DNA of 17,952 nt from Planctomycetota bacterium (lineage in GTDB: Bacteria > Planctomycetota > Planctomycetia > Planctomycetales > Planctomycetaceae). Positions 1 to 8,700 of the stretch are shown here, one piece after another (positions within the stretch are counted from its first letter, which is position 1; each line of letters starts with the position of its first letter). The position numbers were made by a program, and so were the translations under genes. A model generated the notes under the pieces. That model ran no database searches. It was not told the DNA's origin and saw nothing but the letters and a program-made list of their open reading frames with translations. The stretch is from contig JAJRTM010000645.1 of NCBI GenBank assembly GCA_024278285.1, forward strand, positions 1 to 17,952. The letters run 5' to 3'.

Positions 1-861
1 AAAAAAGGTTGGCAAAAAACGCTTCGTGATGATGACATCATGCTCGCATTAACACGCTGCCCATTAACCGCTGAAGATTTTCTGGTTCTTAGTCAAACGT
101 GGTCGCAACCGTTTACCAGTCTCCGGCGGGTGCAGGAGCGGATGAAAGATTTGACAGCCGTAGGCCAGTTGCATTCGTGGCGTTATGCCACGACTGGGCA
201 AGGCGGTGCTCGGCTGTATTACAAACTGACGCTGGCTGGGTATCGCACGGTGATGCAGGATGATGAAATTAAACCGCCGACGAAACGATTCTTCAAGGAA
301 ATGAACCCCGGACGGCATCGGCATCAACAGGCGTTGTCAAAATTTATCGTGCAGACTTATGTTGCTGCCCATCATCGTGGAATTGACGTTATTGATTTTC
401 ATCCCGAGAACACATTCAAAATTGATTGCGGCGAACGTCCACTTTTTCCCGATGCTCACTTCAAACTCTTATTACCGAATGGAAAACGATTCACCTATTG
501 CGTGGAACTTGATAACAGTACCGAGCGAGTTTTTTCGTACAAAGATGCGGATAGTATTACGAGTAAAATGCAGCGATATCTGGTTGATATGGTCGCTGAG
601 CCAGATTATCGGGTTCTGTTTGTCATCACGGGAGCAAAACAGCGGAAGCAGAACATCATCGAAGCCGCCCGGCAATTGACGGGTGCAAATTCGTTTGTCC
701 CTTTTTATATCGTCTCTCTCGATGAATACCTTTGCGAACAAGATGCGTTATTTGCTTCCTGTTTTTATTCGCCACAGGATGAAAACATCCCCCTTTTGCG
801 GTCACAGATACGACAGTTCAAAGTACATCGAAGAATGTTGGAAACTCCCGTCTTGGTGTGA
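1..861 (+). CDS. Replication-relaxation family protein (5' end outside window)
   Basis: The reading frame is open from base 1. Residues before the ATG at position 40 (KKGWQKTLRDDDI) read naturally into the protein, so the true start probably lies upstream and this entry is partial. The N-terminal third looks like a winged-helix region. Numbered from the ATG at 40, the C-terminal half has a nuclease-like pattern: PDAHF (Pro137-Asp138), then VELD with Glu156 and Asp158, as in the Replic_Relax family, which is often encoded on conjugative plasmids and integrative elements. The family name comes from proteins implicated in plasmid replication and DNA relaxation; whether this one cuts DNA is inference. 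It lies about 250 bases upstream of a conjugation-type ATPase on the same strand, which supports a role in DNA processing before transfer. Family assignment is by pattern recognition only. Confidence 0.72.
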   Translation, partial: KKGWQKTLRDDDIMLALTRCPLTAEDFLVLSQTWSQPFTSLRRVQERMKDLTAVGQLHSWRYATTGQGGARLYYKLTLAGYRTVMQDDEIKPPTKRFFKEMNPGRHRHQQALSKFIVQTYVAAHHRGIDVIDFHPENTFKIDCGERPLFPDAHFKLLLPNGKRFTYCVELDNSTERVFSYKDADSITSKMQRYLVDMVAEPDYRVLFVITGAKQRKQNIIEAARQLTGANSFVPFYIVSLDEYLCEQDALFASCFYSPQDENIPLLRSQIRQFKVHRRMLETPVLV

Positions 862-991
862 TACTTTGCCGCTCCTGTTGGCAGGCTCGATGCTCCGACG
901 GTGCAAAGAATCTTCTTACCACTCCTTGTTTTTCGGGACTGGACAGTCACCCCCGAGCAAATTTCAAGCCACGACAGGGCAAAACATGACG

Positions 992-1036
992 CAAAAACCC
1001 GCCCATGAAACATGCAACTTCAAAAGCGGGTCTTTT
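992..1036 (+). terminator. Possible hairpin terminator after the replication-relaxation gene
   Basis: ACCCGC at 997-1002 pairs with GCGGGT at 1026-1031. An A-run precedes the left arm and CTTTTG follows the right arm, so the paired arms extend to roughly 992-1036 with one bulge. The loop is long (23 bases), so the hairpin is weak as an intrinsic terminator. It sits in the 249-base spacer (862-1110) between two co-directional genes, where I otherwise see only a short direct repeat. Confidence 0.3.
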
Positions 1037-1044
1037 GTGTCGCG

Positions 1045-1073
1045 TGGCGACTTTGAATTGCATGGCGACTTTG
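1045..1073 (+). repeat. Two direct copies of an 11-bp sequence, 18-bp period
   Basis: TGGCGACTTTG occurs at 1045-1055 and again at 1063-1073, just upstream of the conjugation ATPase gene. Two copies with an 18-bp period could be a protein-binding site or iteron remnant, or chance. No third copy was noticed nearby. Confidence 0.35.
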
Positions 1074-1110
1074 TTCTGATCTGTTCAAGAGGTAAGCAAG
1101 TCTATTCTAC

Positions 1111-3438
1111 TTGGCAGACAATTTCAGACCGCTGCGGTACGCTCTGTTTCCTATGCTCATTTCGATCAGTGATACTCCCAACAACGAACGCGGACCGCGA
1201 CACATGCGGTCGATTCTGGCAGCGATTCATCATGCGTCATCCAGAAAATATCCGGTTTCATTTCTCATCGGTCGGCACGATCAGCAAGTCGGATTGTATT
1301 GCAGATTTTCCGGATTGCTGCATCGATTGATTCAAGGCCAGTTTCATGCGAAGTATCCCGATTGTACGATTGAATTGCTGGAAGAAAATGTCCTTGATTG
1401 CCCGGCAGGATATGAAACTTGGACAATGAATTTGCACTTGCGGCCTGATCTGTTTCCGATATTGCGGTATCAACAGTTTGAAGATGTCATTCATAATGAA
1501 GTCGATGATCCGATTGGTGGCGTGCTACAAGCGGTTGCTCCTGATACCAGTCATGTGCAAGCAATGATTGAATTGTCCGTTTTTCCCGCCAATGCTCGAA
1601 GAATCAGATATTCACAAACTTCCGTTGAGCAATTGGCTCGTCCGTTCTTTCGGAAATATCGCAGCTTTGCCCGTCAGTACGCTTTTTTCATCAGCAGCCC
1701 AAAACATTGGCAGCGTATTCTGGCTGGCTTGTTCTCACAATTCTTTGCCAGCCAGCGTGAAGAACGGATGACGTCAGACGAAGAACTCAACAAAACATCC
1801 TCACGAATGCACGACAACGAAAAGGATTTACAAGCGGCATCGGTTAAACTGGGACAACATCTGTTTGAGGTGCAACTGAATTTAATTGTTTATGCGCCCG
1901 CTGATCAAAAACAGAATGCGGTTCACAAATTGCAGGAAATGGCAGCAATCCTCAATAAGTTTACAGAACCACGGCTTGGACTGTTTCAATCTTCGCCCAT
2001 TTCAAAAAATGACACAAGGCGAAAACAACGAGGTTTTTTACTCTCTGACGAAGAACTTGCCACGATGTGGCATTTGCCGACCAGTTCGGTCCGCGATATT
2101 TCACTGCAAGCAACGCATTCCAGGCGGTTGGAACCGCCCGTGGAATTACCCCTCAAGAAAAGGGAGTCGGGTATTTCAGAACTTGGACGAGTTGCGTTTC
2201 AGGAGCGCGACGAGCGGTTTGGTATCCAAACGGAAGACCGATTTCGGCATTTGTTCATCGTGGGCAAAACCGGAAACGGAAAATCAACCGTCATGCAGAA
2301 TGCCATTCTGTCTGACATGCAATCGGGAGATGGCTTAGCCATTATCGATCCGCATGGTGATTTGGCAGATGCAGTACTCGCATCGGTTCCCAGGCATCGA
2401 ACTAACGATGTGATTCTGATTGATCCGAGTGACCTGGCGTATCCCGTCAGCTTCAATCCGCTTGATGTTGATCCTGCAATGGTCGATGTGGCCTGTGATG
2501 GAGTGGTGAGTACGTTCCGCAAGGTGTTTGGAACGGGTACGCACACACCTCGCCTGGAAGATATTTTATGGAACACGGTACTTGCGTTAATGCTGGCAGG
2601 GGATTGTACGATTCTGGATATGCTGCGCATGTTCGATGTGGATGATTCGTTTCGCAGGGATGTTCTGGCCCGCGTTGATGATCCCGTCGTTCGTAACTGG
2701 TGGATGACCACGTTTCCGAAACTCCGTTCCCTCAAAGGCGAAGACCCGTTTGCTTCAGTTGAGAACAAATTGCGGCAACTGCTCACCAATTCCGTGATCC
2801 GCAACATGGTCTCGCAGTCAAAGAGCAGAATTGATTTTAGAAACGCCATGGATACTGGCAAGATTATCATTATCAATCTTTCCAAAGGAAAGCTAGGGGA
2901 ACGAACATCATCATTTCTCGGTTCACTCTTTGTCACACAATTGCAACTGGCAACCATGAGCCGAGCCATGATTCCAGAGCAAGAACGCAGGCCGTTCTAT
3001 CTTTATGTCGATGAATTTCAGAACGTAGCGACTTCCAGCTTTTCTTCATTCCTCTCCGAAGCCCGCAAATACAAACTCGGCTTGTGCCTGGCAACACAAT
3101 TTCTCGATCAGGTCGAACAAGAAACATTACGGGCAGTCTTCGGTAATGTCGGCAGTTTATTGGTATTCGCAGTCGGTCCCAATGATGCAACTCTCCTCGC
3201 AGAGCAACTGACCGGCAACGTCACCGCAGCAGATTTGATCGCTTTGCCAAAGTATCGAGCCTGCGTTCGGCTGATGATTGATGGCATGAGCCGCCCTGCC
3301 TTCACCATGGAGACGATCAAACCAGAACTAAACATTGTTGACCGTTCTGAGTTTGTGAGAGAACAATCTCGTCGTCGCTATGCTCAGCCGGCAGAAGCAA
3401 TCCAGAAACAAATTGCCCTTTCTTTCAGTTCGGTTTGA
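1111..3438 (+). CDS. Conjugative DNA-transfer ATPase, TraG/VirD4/TraM-recognition type
   Basis: A 775-residue P-loop ATPase of the kind that couples DNA to a type IV secretion channel. Walker A is GKTGNGKST (about residues 385-393) and Walker B is YVDEFQ (about 632-637). The sequence between them has the usual landmarks: IIDPHGDL after Walker A, then VSFNPLD, ending in a TraM-recognition/TraG-D C-terminal part (ATQFLDQ, and FAVGPNDATLL with LTG). The N-terminal ~350 residues lack an obvious transmembrane pair, so this resembles the soluble DUF87-like branch on mobile elements rather than classical VirD4. The start is uncertain: TTG at 1111 is the furthest upstream candidate after an in-frame TAA at 1093, and ATG at 1153 is equally plausible; neither has a good Shine-Dalgarno. 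It probably acts with the preceding replication-relaxation protein. No relaxase or channel genes are in the window. Confidence 0.85.
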   Translation: MADNFRPLRYALFPMLISISDTPNNERGPRHMRSILAAIHHASSRKYPVSFLIGRHDQQVGLYCRFSGLLHRLIQGQFHAKYPDCTIELLEENVLDCPAGYETWTMNLHLRPDLFPILRYQQFEDVIHNEVDDPIGGVLQAVAPDTSHVQAMIELSVFPANARRIRYSQTSVEQLARPFFRKYRSFARQYAFFISSPKHWQRILAGLFSQFFASQREERMTSDEELNKTSSRMHDNEKDLQAASVKLGQHLFEVQLNLIVYAPADQKQNAVHKLQEMAAILNKFTEPRLGLFQSSPISKNDTRRKQRGFLLSDEELATMWHLPTSSVRDISLQATHSRRLEPPVELPLKKRESGISELGRVAFQERDERFGIQTEDRFRHLFIVGKTGNGKSTVMQNAILSDMQSGDGLAIIDPHGDLADAVLASVPRHRTNDVILIDPSDLAYPVSFNPLDVDPAMVDVACDGVVSTFRKVFGTGTHTPRLEDILWNTVLALMLAGDCTILDMLRMFDVDDSFRRDVLARVDDPVVRNWWMTTFPKLRSLKGEDPFASVENKLRQLLTNSVIRNMVSQSKSRIDFRNAMDTGKIIIINLSKGKLGERTSSFLGSLFVTQLQLATMSRAMIPEQERRPFYLYVDEFQNVATSSFSSFLSEARKYKLGLCLATQFLDQVEQETLRAVFGNVGSLLVFAVGPNDATLLAEQLTGNVTAADLIALPKYRACVRLMIDGMSRPAFTMETIKPELNIVDRSEFVREQSRRRYAQPAEAIQKQIALSFSSV

Positions 3439-3707
3439 CCGGATTACCAATTTACTGGCAGTCTATCCGACTGATGAAATGCAGTCCCATTCCACTCGAT
3501 ATTGATGAACGAAATCAGTTGATTGATGATTTTCTGTTGTCTGCCAAGGGCAAAGAAGTTTATTACACCGACATCGCCTGGTTTCTCAGGATTGATCCTT
3601 TGTATGTCAATTACTGGTTGAAGAAGCACAACAGAGGGAATTGGATCAATGGCAAAAGCCCGTTCTGGTGGAAATGGCAGAATGATACGCTTCAGAATGA
3701 TCGATAA
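3435..3707 (+). CDS. Small conserved-looking hypothetical protein of the mobile block
   Basis: A 90-residue basic, tryptophan-rich protein. Its TTG start overlaps the stop of the ATPase gene in the arrangement TTGA, which suggests translational coupling. An ATG 13 codons in (3474) is the alternative start. The central part (YTDIAWFLRIDPLYVNYW) resembles a small helix-turn-helix-like segment, followed by a basic tail, so DNA binding is possible but unproven. I do not recognise a family. It may be an accessory of the ATPase. Confidence 0.5.
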   Translation: MTGLPIYWQSIRLMKCSPIPLDIDERNQLIDDFLLSAKGKEVYYTDIAWFLRIDPLYVNYWLKKHNRGNWINGKSPFWWKWQNDTLQNDR

Positions 3708-3724
3708 CTGCTCTGTTTTCTGTC

Positions 3725-3741
3725 ATCATTTATGATACAAT
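3725..3741 (+). promoter_or_regulatory. Possible -10 region with small dyad before the antitoxin remnant
   Basis: ATCAT-TT-ATGAT at 3725-3736 is a 5-bp-arm dyad. It overlaps two -10-like hexamers, TATGAT (3731-3736) and TACAAT (3736-3741). The antitoxin-like frame starts at 3748, so a transcript would be nearly leaderless. No convincing -35 element was found. Confidence 0.25.
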
Positions 3742-3747
3742 GCCGGT

Positions 3748-3957
3748 ATGAACAGTTTTGGATCAGGTAAGAGTTTGAGAGAGGCTTCCGTGCAATGGCG
3801 TGATGATGCCTAGCGTCATGCGCGCATTCTGGAAGTCGCGGAACGTAATAGCGTGATTGAAGGATTGCCGCCGTTTACGGAAGAGACTCGTGAAAAACTC
3901 CGCAAACAGCTTCAACAGATCACTAATCAAGAGCTTGGGACAGAGCCTGCTGAATGA
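3748..3957 (+). pseudogene. VbhA-like Fic antitoxin, interrupted by an in-frame TAG
   Basis: From ATG 3748 the frame reads 21 codons ending WRDDA, hits TAG at 3811-3813, and then continues uninterrupted to TGA at 3955. The part after the TAG contains RNSVIEGLPPFT. This matches the layout of VbhA-type antitoxins, whose inhibitory helix carries (S/T)xxxE(G/N): the key Glu and Gly are present, while the Ser/Thr position reads Asn with Ser one residue later. A basic helix follows (ETREKLRKQLQQ). Sense on both sides of the stop suggests one recent nonsense change, with GAG, CAG or AAG as the likely ancestor. Alternatives are re-initiation at GTG 3856, stop read-through, or a sequencing error. Its 3' end overlaps the converging Fic gene by 35 bases, which is unlike the usual antitoxin-toxin operon. 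Family assignment rests on this motif and on the neighbouring Fic gene. Confidence 0.6.
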
Positions 3958-4564
3958 TTTGGCTCATGGGGCAATAATCTTTTTCAGAGAGTGCTGCTTT
4001 AGCTGCTTCGATGTATTGCTCAGCCCCAGTTTGGGTTGCGTCATAAAATAGCAGCGGTCTGCCCGATTGAACCGCCATGATGTCGGTCATCAATTTGATC
4101 GTCCGAGCATTTCCTTCTCGAAACGGATGAATCGCCAGAAATTCCCCCTGAATCTCTCCAACCGCATTGCAGAATTGTTCATCACTTTGAAGTATTGTTG
4201 AAGGATGTTTTTCCAACACATCGCGTTCAAAACTCTGCATGGCTTCATGCAGGTAATGCGGAGGAGGCCAGATCGCTCCCGGCTTGCTGATTTGCACCGT
4301 TCGCCAGCAACCTGCCCATTCGTAAATCTCACCAAAGATGCGGGAATGGATATGACAGAGAAGTTCTGCTGTCATCGGCGTATCAGTTTTGACTTCTGTC
4401 AGCAAGGTTTCGTATGCTTTTGCCAATCCCTCCTCTTCAGCGATGTGGAGAGAATTGAGATCGAGAATTTCCAGCTTGTTGACGAGTATCTGCTCTGCCT
4501 CATCGACATATTCCGCTTCGATGTTGCCAGTGACATCGTATTTGTCTTTTCGCTTTTTCTTCAT
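3923..4564 (-). CDS. Fic/DOC family protein (possible AMP-transferase toxin)
   Basis: A 213-residue Fic-fold protein. Known Fic enzymes transfer AMP or another phosphate-containing group from a nucleotide to a hydroxyl of a target protein. The active-site loop is at residues 146-157, HPFREGNARTIK: catalytic His146 and metal-ligand Glu150 are present, but the usual GNGR reads GNAR and the last Arg is Lys157. Upstream, HIHSRIFGEIYEWAG (71-85) followed by RTVQISKPG is the standard helix and flap region. No (S/T)xxxE(G/N) motif that could self-inhibit was found in its N-terminal region, so it would be expected to need an outside antitoxin; the VbhA-like remnant converging on its 3' end is the obvious candidate. 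The ATG at 4564 lacks a clear Shine-Dalgarno. Toxicity is not established. Confidence 0.85.
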   Translation of the reverse strand: MKKKRKDKYDVTGNIEAEYVDEAEQILVNKLEILDLNSLHIAEEEGLAKAYETLLTEVKTDTPMTAELLCHIHSRIFGEIYEWAGCWRTVQISKPGAIWPPPHYLHEAMQSFERDVLEKHPSTILQSDEQFCNAVGEIQGEFLAIHPFREGNARTIKLMTDIMAVQSGRPLLFYDATQTGAEQYIEAAKAALSEKDYCPMSQIIQQALSQALD

Positions 4565-4626
4565 GGCTTGATGTTACTTGGAAAATCTCTTGATTGCCAG
4601 ATTGAACTGTTTCTGATTCAACACAA

Positions 4627-4652
4627 TTATTGTCATGAATTTTTGACAATAA
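4627..4652. promoter_or_regulatory. Perfect 9-bp inverted repeat, operator-like, in the divergent spacer
   Basis: TTATTGTCA (4627-4635) and TGACAATAA (4644-4652) are exact reverse complements separated by 8 bases. The right arm contains TTGACA (4643-4648), a consensus -35 for plus-strand transcription; TGATAG at 4665-4670 could be its -10, with a 16-base spacer. The dyad lies between the Fic gene (minus strand, start 4564) and the small gene starting at 4746, so a regulator bound here could control both. It is too far from a gene 3' end to be a natural terminator. Confidence 0.5.
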
Positions 4653-4745
4653 GATTTCAAACGATGATAGAGATTCGTTGCCAACAGGAATTTCTGGATT
4701 TCGCATGAGTTTGTGGTATCGTTCTCAGTCCCATTTCTTACCACC

Positions 4746-5060
4746 ATGATGATGCCCACTGCTACTAAACAATCACTCTCAGGCACATTGACAGCACGTA
4801 TCAAAGAAATTTCCAAAGGGGACCACGATCTTGTTGAACAGGATCGCCAATCAAGCAAGCGATCCTGTTTTCGCTCGCATTGCAAACGGGTCTGGCAACA
4901 ACTGACTTCAAAAGAACGGGACGCTATTCGGCATATCGTCAAGAAAGAGAGTGCATTCTTTGACAGGTATGAATCAACCGATTTTCTGCTCGAATCTCAC
5001 TGCATCAAACGGGTGGAAGAATTAGTTCGGGAATCTGGCTGTTATTCAATTCAGAAATAA
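4746..5060 (+). CDS. Small hypothetical protein divergent from Fic
   Basis: About 104 residues from a run of three consecutive ATG codons at 4746-4754; a GTG at 4713 would add 11 residues but would move the start closer to the dyad. The protein is charged and mostly helical in appearance (TARIKEISKGDHDLVEQD, then WQQLTSKERDAIRHIVKKE) with no membrane segment or signal peptide. The LTSKERDAI stretch recalls helix starts in small DNA-binding proteins, but I recognise no family. Its position behind the dyad and divergent from Fic makes it a possible regulator of the toxin region; this is context inference only. Confidence 0.5.
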   Translation: MMMPTATKQSLSGTLTARIKEISKGDHDLVEQDRQSSKRSCFRSHCKRVWQQLTSKERDAIRHIVKKESAFFDRYESTDFLLESHCIKRVEELVRESGCYSIQK

Positions 5061-5065
5061 CCGAA

Positions 5066-5686
5066 CTATTCCATGTTATCCATAAACGGCAATTCAAGTT
5101 GTACTTCGCGTGGTGGGAGTGGATGAAATGCTCGTCCTTTTGCCATTCGCCAGAAGATGCCTGGTTCAATATCGAGAATTCTCTGAATCGCCTTTCCTTG
5201 TTGTTCTGTCAGGAATTCCAGAAAGATTTTCTTGGTATTTCGCTTGGCGGTTTCGACCAGTGGGCGATATTTCTTGCCAAGGAGTTCTTTCATGCGTTTG
5301 CGTTGCTCGAAACGCTGATTGTAGAGACTGTTTGGTCGATAGATGTAGGTGATGCGATCTGGAAAGAACCAGTCGTCTTTTCCCAACGGCAAAATAGATA
5401 GCCCATCGCCCCAATGTTTTGATTTCGTGGCTCGTAGCGTTTCGCCAATTCCGCCGATGGCGATGGCCTGCTCGTATTCGATCCGCACGATGGGGTGGTT
5501 TTCTAAATCTCCAATCGTGAACAAAGGAAGTTCCGAATCATCAGCATATTCCTGCGCACATTCGTTGGATAAGCAGGCATCAACCAGAAGCGGGGCATAC
5601 TGCCCCGCTTGTTCTGCACGTTGACGAAACTCGGTATCGGTTTCGTCAGGGAATCGAAGAGTCCGCAAAGGGAACCACTGTACCAC
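5066..5686 (-). CDS. Hypothetical protein of unknown family
   Basis: A 206-residue soluble protein beginning at GTG 5686; the in-frame stop upstream is at 5714-5716. It has an acidic N-terminal half with a cysteine pair (ACLSNECAQ). A central hydrophobic-aromatic part follows (DDWFFPDRITYIYRP), then a basic helix (RFEQRKRMKELLGKKYRP), and it ends in LELPFMDNME. There is no signal peptide or membrane segment. Its 3' end lies five bases from that of the converging small gene at 4746-5060, and its start is divergent from the large methyltransferase gene. I do not recognise it. Its place between clearly mobile-element genes suggests an accessory protein of that element. Confidence 0.55.
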   Translation of the reverse strand: MVQWFPLRTLRFPDETDTEFRQRAEQAGQYAPLLVDACLSNECAQEYADDSELPLFTIGDLENHPIVRIEYEQAIAIGGIGETLRATKSKHWGDGLSILPLGKDDWFFPDRITYIYRPNSLYNQRFEQRKRMKELLGKKYRPLVETAKRNTKKIFLEFLTEQQGKAIQRILDIEPGIFWRMAKGRAFHPLPPREVQLELPFMDNME

Positions 5687-5753
5687 AAGAATGATAAACT
5701 TGCTTGCGCCGCACTATTCTCTCTGGCACTCTACCTCTCCTGTGCCTGAAAAG

Positions 5754-8700
5754 ATGACTGAAACCAACACCGGCGAATTGATTGAAAACTTGCAGCAGAC
5801 TGTTGAAGAGTTATCTCAAGAGGTCCACGTTCTGCGTAATGTACTCGATGAAATCCGAGAAGATTTTAGTTGGGCGTTGCGCAATGGACACCCCACACCA
5901 GAACATGAATTACAACACCCTATTCTAAAAAAGATGGCTCTCGATCCCAGTGCAACAGATTGGCAGAATCGGCTCGAAATTGTGACAGAGAGTGTGGGAA
6001 GTCACGAAGCGAGTAAAAACACAGTACCGACCGCACTGCCTGTTGTACTTGATCAACCAGAAAGTCGAAAAGATCCCGAGTTTGATCCACAGGAAGAGGA
6101 ACTTGGGGATGCTGAAGCAGAAAAAAAAGAAGAGATTGAAACAACAAAATCAGTTACAAGTTTACTTGCCCACAATACACAAGAGCGAATTGACGATCAT
6201 GAACAATGGATCAAAACTGTTCGTGATTCTGCTTACAAAAACAGTGAAGGCTTGCGAAAACTGCAAGCAAGTGACGGCAAAGCGACCGCAGAATACCAGG
6301 TGTCTCCCTTGCCAAATGGGAAATGGGCAGTTCGTACTTCGCTTTCCTACTGGTGCGGAAATTGTGAAGGTTATCATTCTGGTTGGGATGTTTATGAATC
6401 ACGAGATGTCTGTATTGATCAGTTCGAGAGCAGAGCAAAACAGTTCTTTCAAAAAGCAATCGATGGCGAAGGTAATGAGACACAACAACATGCCCGCAAA
6501 GAGATACTCAAGCATTTTGAAACAGGTCTCTTTGGATTTGTTGAACCAGATATCGTTCAGGAAGAGGCGAAATGGAACGATATTTCTGAGAATAAAATCA
6601 TTGACGATGAAGTTCTTCAGCCACTCAAACATCGTATCCTTGAATATCTTTCAGCAAATGTCGGCTCCGTGAGCCTGGGCGATATTCGCAGTGACATCGG
6701 TTTCCCGGAAATTGACGCTGATGATCCACTTGCCAATCCGGTCAATTGTGCGTTGGTGGCCTTGGAGCGTGCTGGCAATGTTTCGGTGATTGAATCTGAT
6801 TTCGGTGAACCAAGTTTTCTATTTCAGAAACCGCTCTATCTCCGACCAGATCGCCAAGAAAACTTTGATGGTTCACCTTTCTACGATTGGCCTGAAGCGG
6901 AAGAAGATCGGGATACCCTCACCGTAGACCGCGTGGGCAACAACGGTGATGGCGGCGAACATCGCTTTACTGCCAAACGTGGTGATACAGTTGAAGCATT
7001 CTTCAGTAAGGACAAGCAGGAAATCGGCAAGGTGGTCGGAATCTCGCACGTCAACCGTGAAGTTCGAGTCGCCTTCCGAGAGGGGACTGAAGGTACATGG
7101 TTTGCCATTAGCAGCATTTATCCCGCTTTGGAGCGAGTTCCCGACGAAGATAATTCGGTTCCACTTTCAGATGTCATCGAGAAAGTGAATTCTCAGAATA
7201 CGCCTCAAGAAAAGGAATGGAGCGAAGCAGACCGCGTTCCGTCATCGAATCAGGACTCCGCTGATGTCTTGCTACGTGACTCCCCAGGCAGGGGCATGGA
7301 GTCACTCACTGACAATCAACGGCTTTATACTCTCGATGATTTCCAGGCATTTCTGCAATACGTCGGCTCCGGCGATATCTCGGCTTCTGAGCTTCAATCA
7401 GACTTCGCTCGACTCATTTCCAGCAGGGGAGAGTTGATTCACGATTTGGTCTCTTACAAGAATGCCAAAGAATTAATAATTCTGGCATACCGTTTCGGCA
7501 GCTTTGATGCCAAGCGAAACACAAAACAACAAAACGCCGAATCTGTCGTCCGTTCGATGATGCTGGCTTACACGCTCAAAAACAGCGTGACGTATCAACC
7601 ATTCTCTGGGGAGACTTACGAAGAGGCTATCATCAAGGTTGTCGAATCAATCACCGATGAGCAAATTCAGCAGCAAGTCAAAGACCAGCAAGAAAAAGCA
7701 GCCCAACAGAAAAAATCCCTCACCAATCCCGAGACGTTTCAGGAATTCCGATATTTCGTAGAGCGAAAAGGAGAAAGTCAACTCAGCCATGAACAGTTAA
7801 TCAAGTATGACAAACTCCGTGCAAAACAGACCCGTTTACAACGTGCCAACAAGAAAGCAGCAACCGTCGAGCAATTCAACGGCGATATTGCCGATTTGCA
7901 AATCACGATCAAAGAAGGTTATCACACCCGCCAGGAAATCCCACTTTGGATATGTCAGTTAAGCGAACGAATTGACCGGGCAACTTTCAACGATTTGAAA
8001 ATCAAAGCCAAGCAACTTGGTGGCTGGTGGTCAAGTTTCAAGAAAGTTGATGCAGGCTTTCAATTCAAGGCAGAAGAATCCGCACAGAAATTCCAATCCC
8101 TTCTGCAAGGTGATGCAGATCGCAGTGATGAACTGGCAGACCGTCAATCTCGCAAGATCGAATCAGCCAGCCAGCGACTCCTGCAACTAGCAGATGATCT
8201 CGAACAATCAGCGAACGAATCGTTGCATCAGGATCGACTCAGCAACACGGTTCGTCGATCAGAAATGGCAGCCGGTGTGCGTGGGCGGGCTTATGTCGAT
8301 ATTGCCTTTGCGGGAACCATGCGCAGCCTGGCTGGTGATCTTGCTTCGGGAGAAGCAATCTATCTGGATGGCATCAGAGCCAAGACGCAATTGCAAACGC
8401 TCATTGACGTTTTGCGCCGAGCCAAGCGAACCCGTAATGATTTACTCCTCAAAGAAAAAGGAGAACTCGGAGTCTGGGAACGCCACAATGCTGTTGAGGA
8501 ACTCGATAACCGGCCGATGGTCCTCGAAGATGCAGACTTTGCAGAGTATCCGCATCCGCACATCTACAAACGAAATCTGGAAGAGGTGATCCAGAAAGCA
8601 CTGCATCGCAAAGGTGTCATGCAACGAGCCAAGCAAATGCAAAAGCAGTTTTCAGTGGAAGGAGATTTCATTCAGTTCAAAGAAGAATACGAAATCAAAC

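Noticed and set aside
683..1330. Plus-strand 215-codon open frame across the spacer and the start of the ATPase gene
   Set aside because: It overlaps two better genes in another frame, its translation has no recognisable motif, and the composition is unlike a protein; treated as a shadow frame.
2199..2969. Minus-strand 256-codon open frame inside the ATPase gene
   Set aside because: It lies wholly antisense to a P-loop ATPase with clear Walker motifs; Ser/Arg-rich translation typical of antisense shadows.
4205..4708. Plus-strand 167-codon open frame opposite the Fic gene
   Set aside because: Antisense to the clear Fic motif and runs through the dyad-containing spacer; no supporting motif or start signal.
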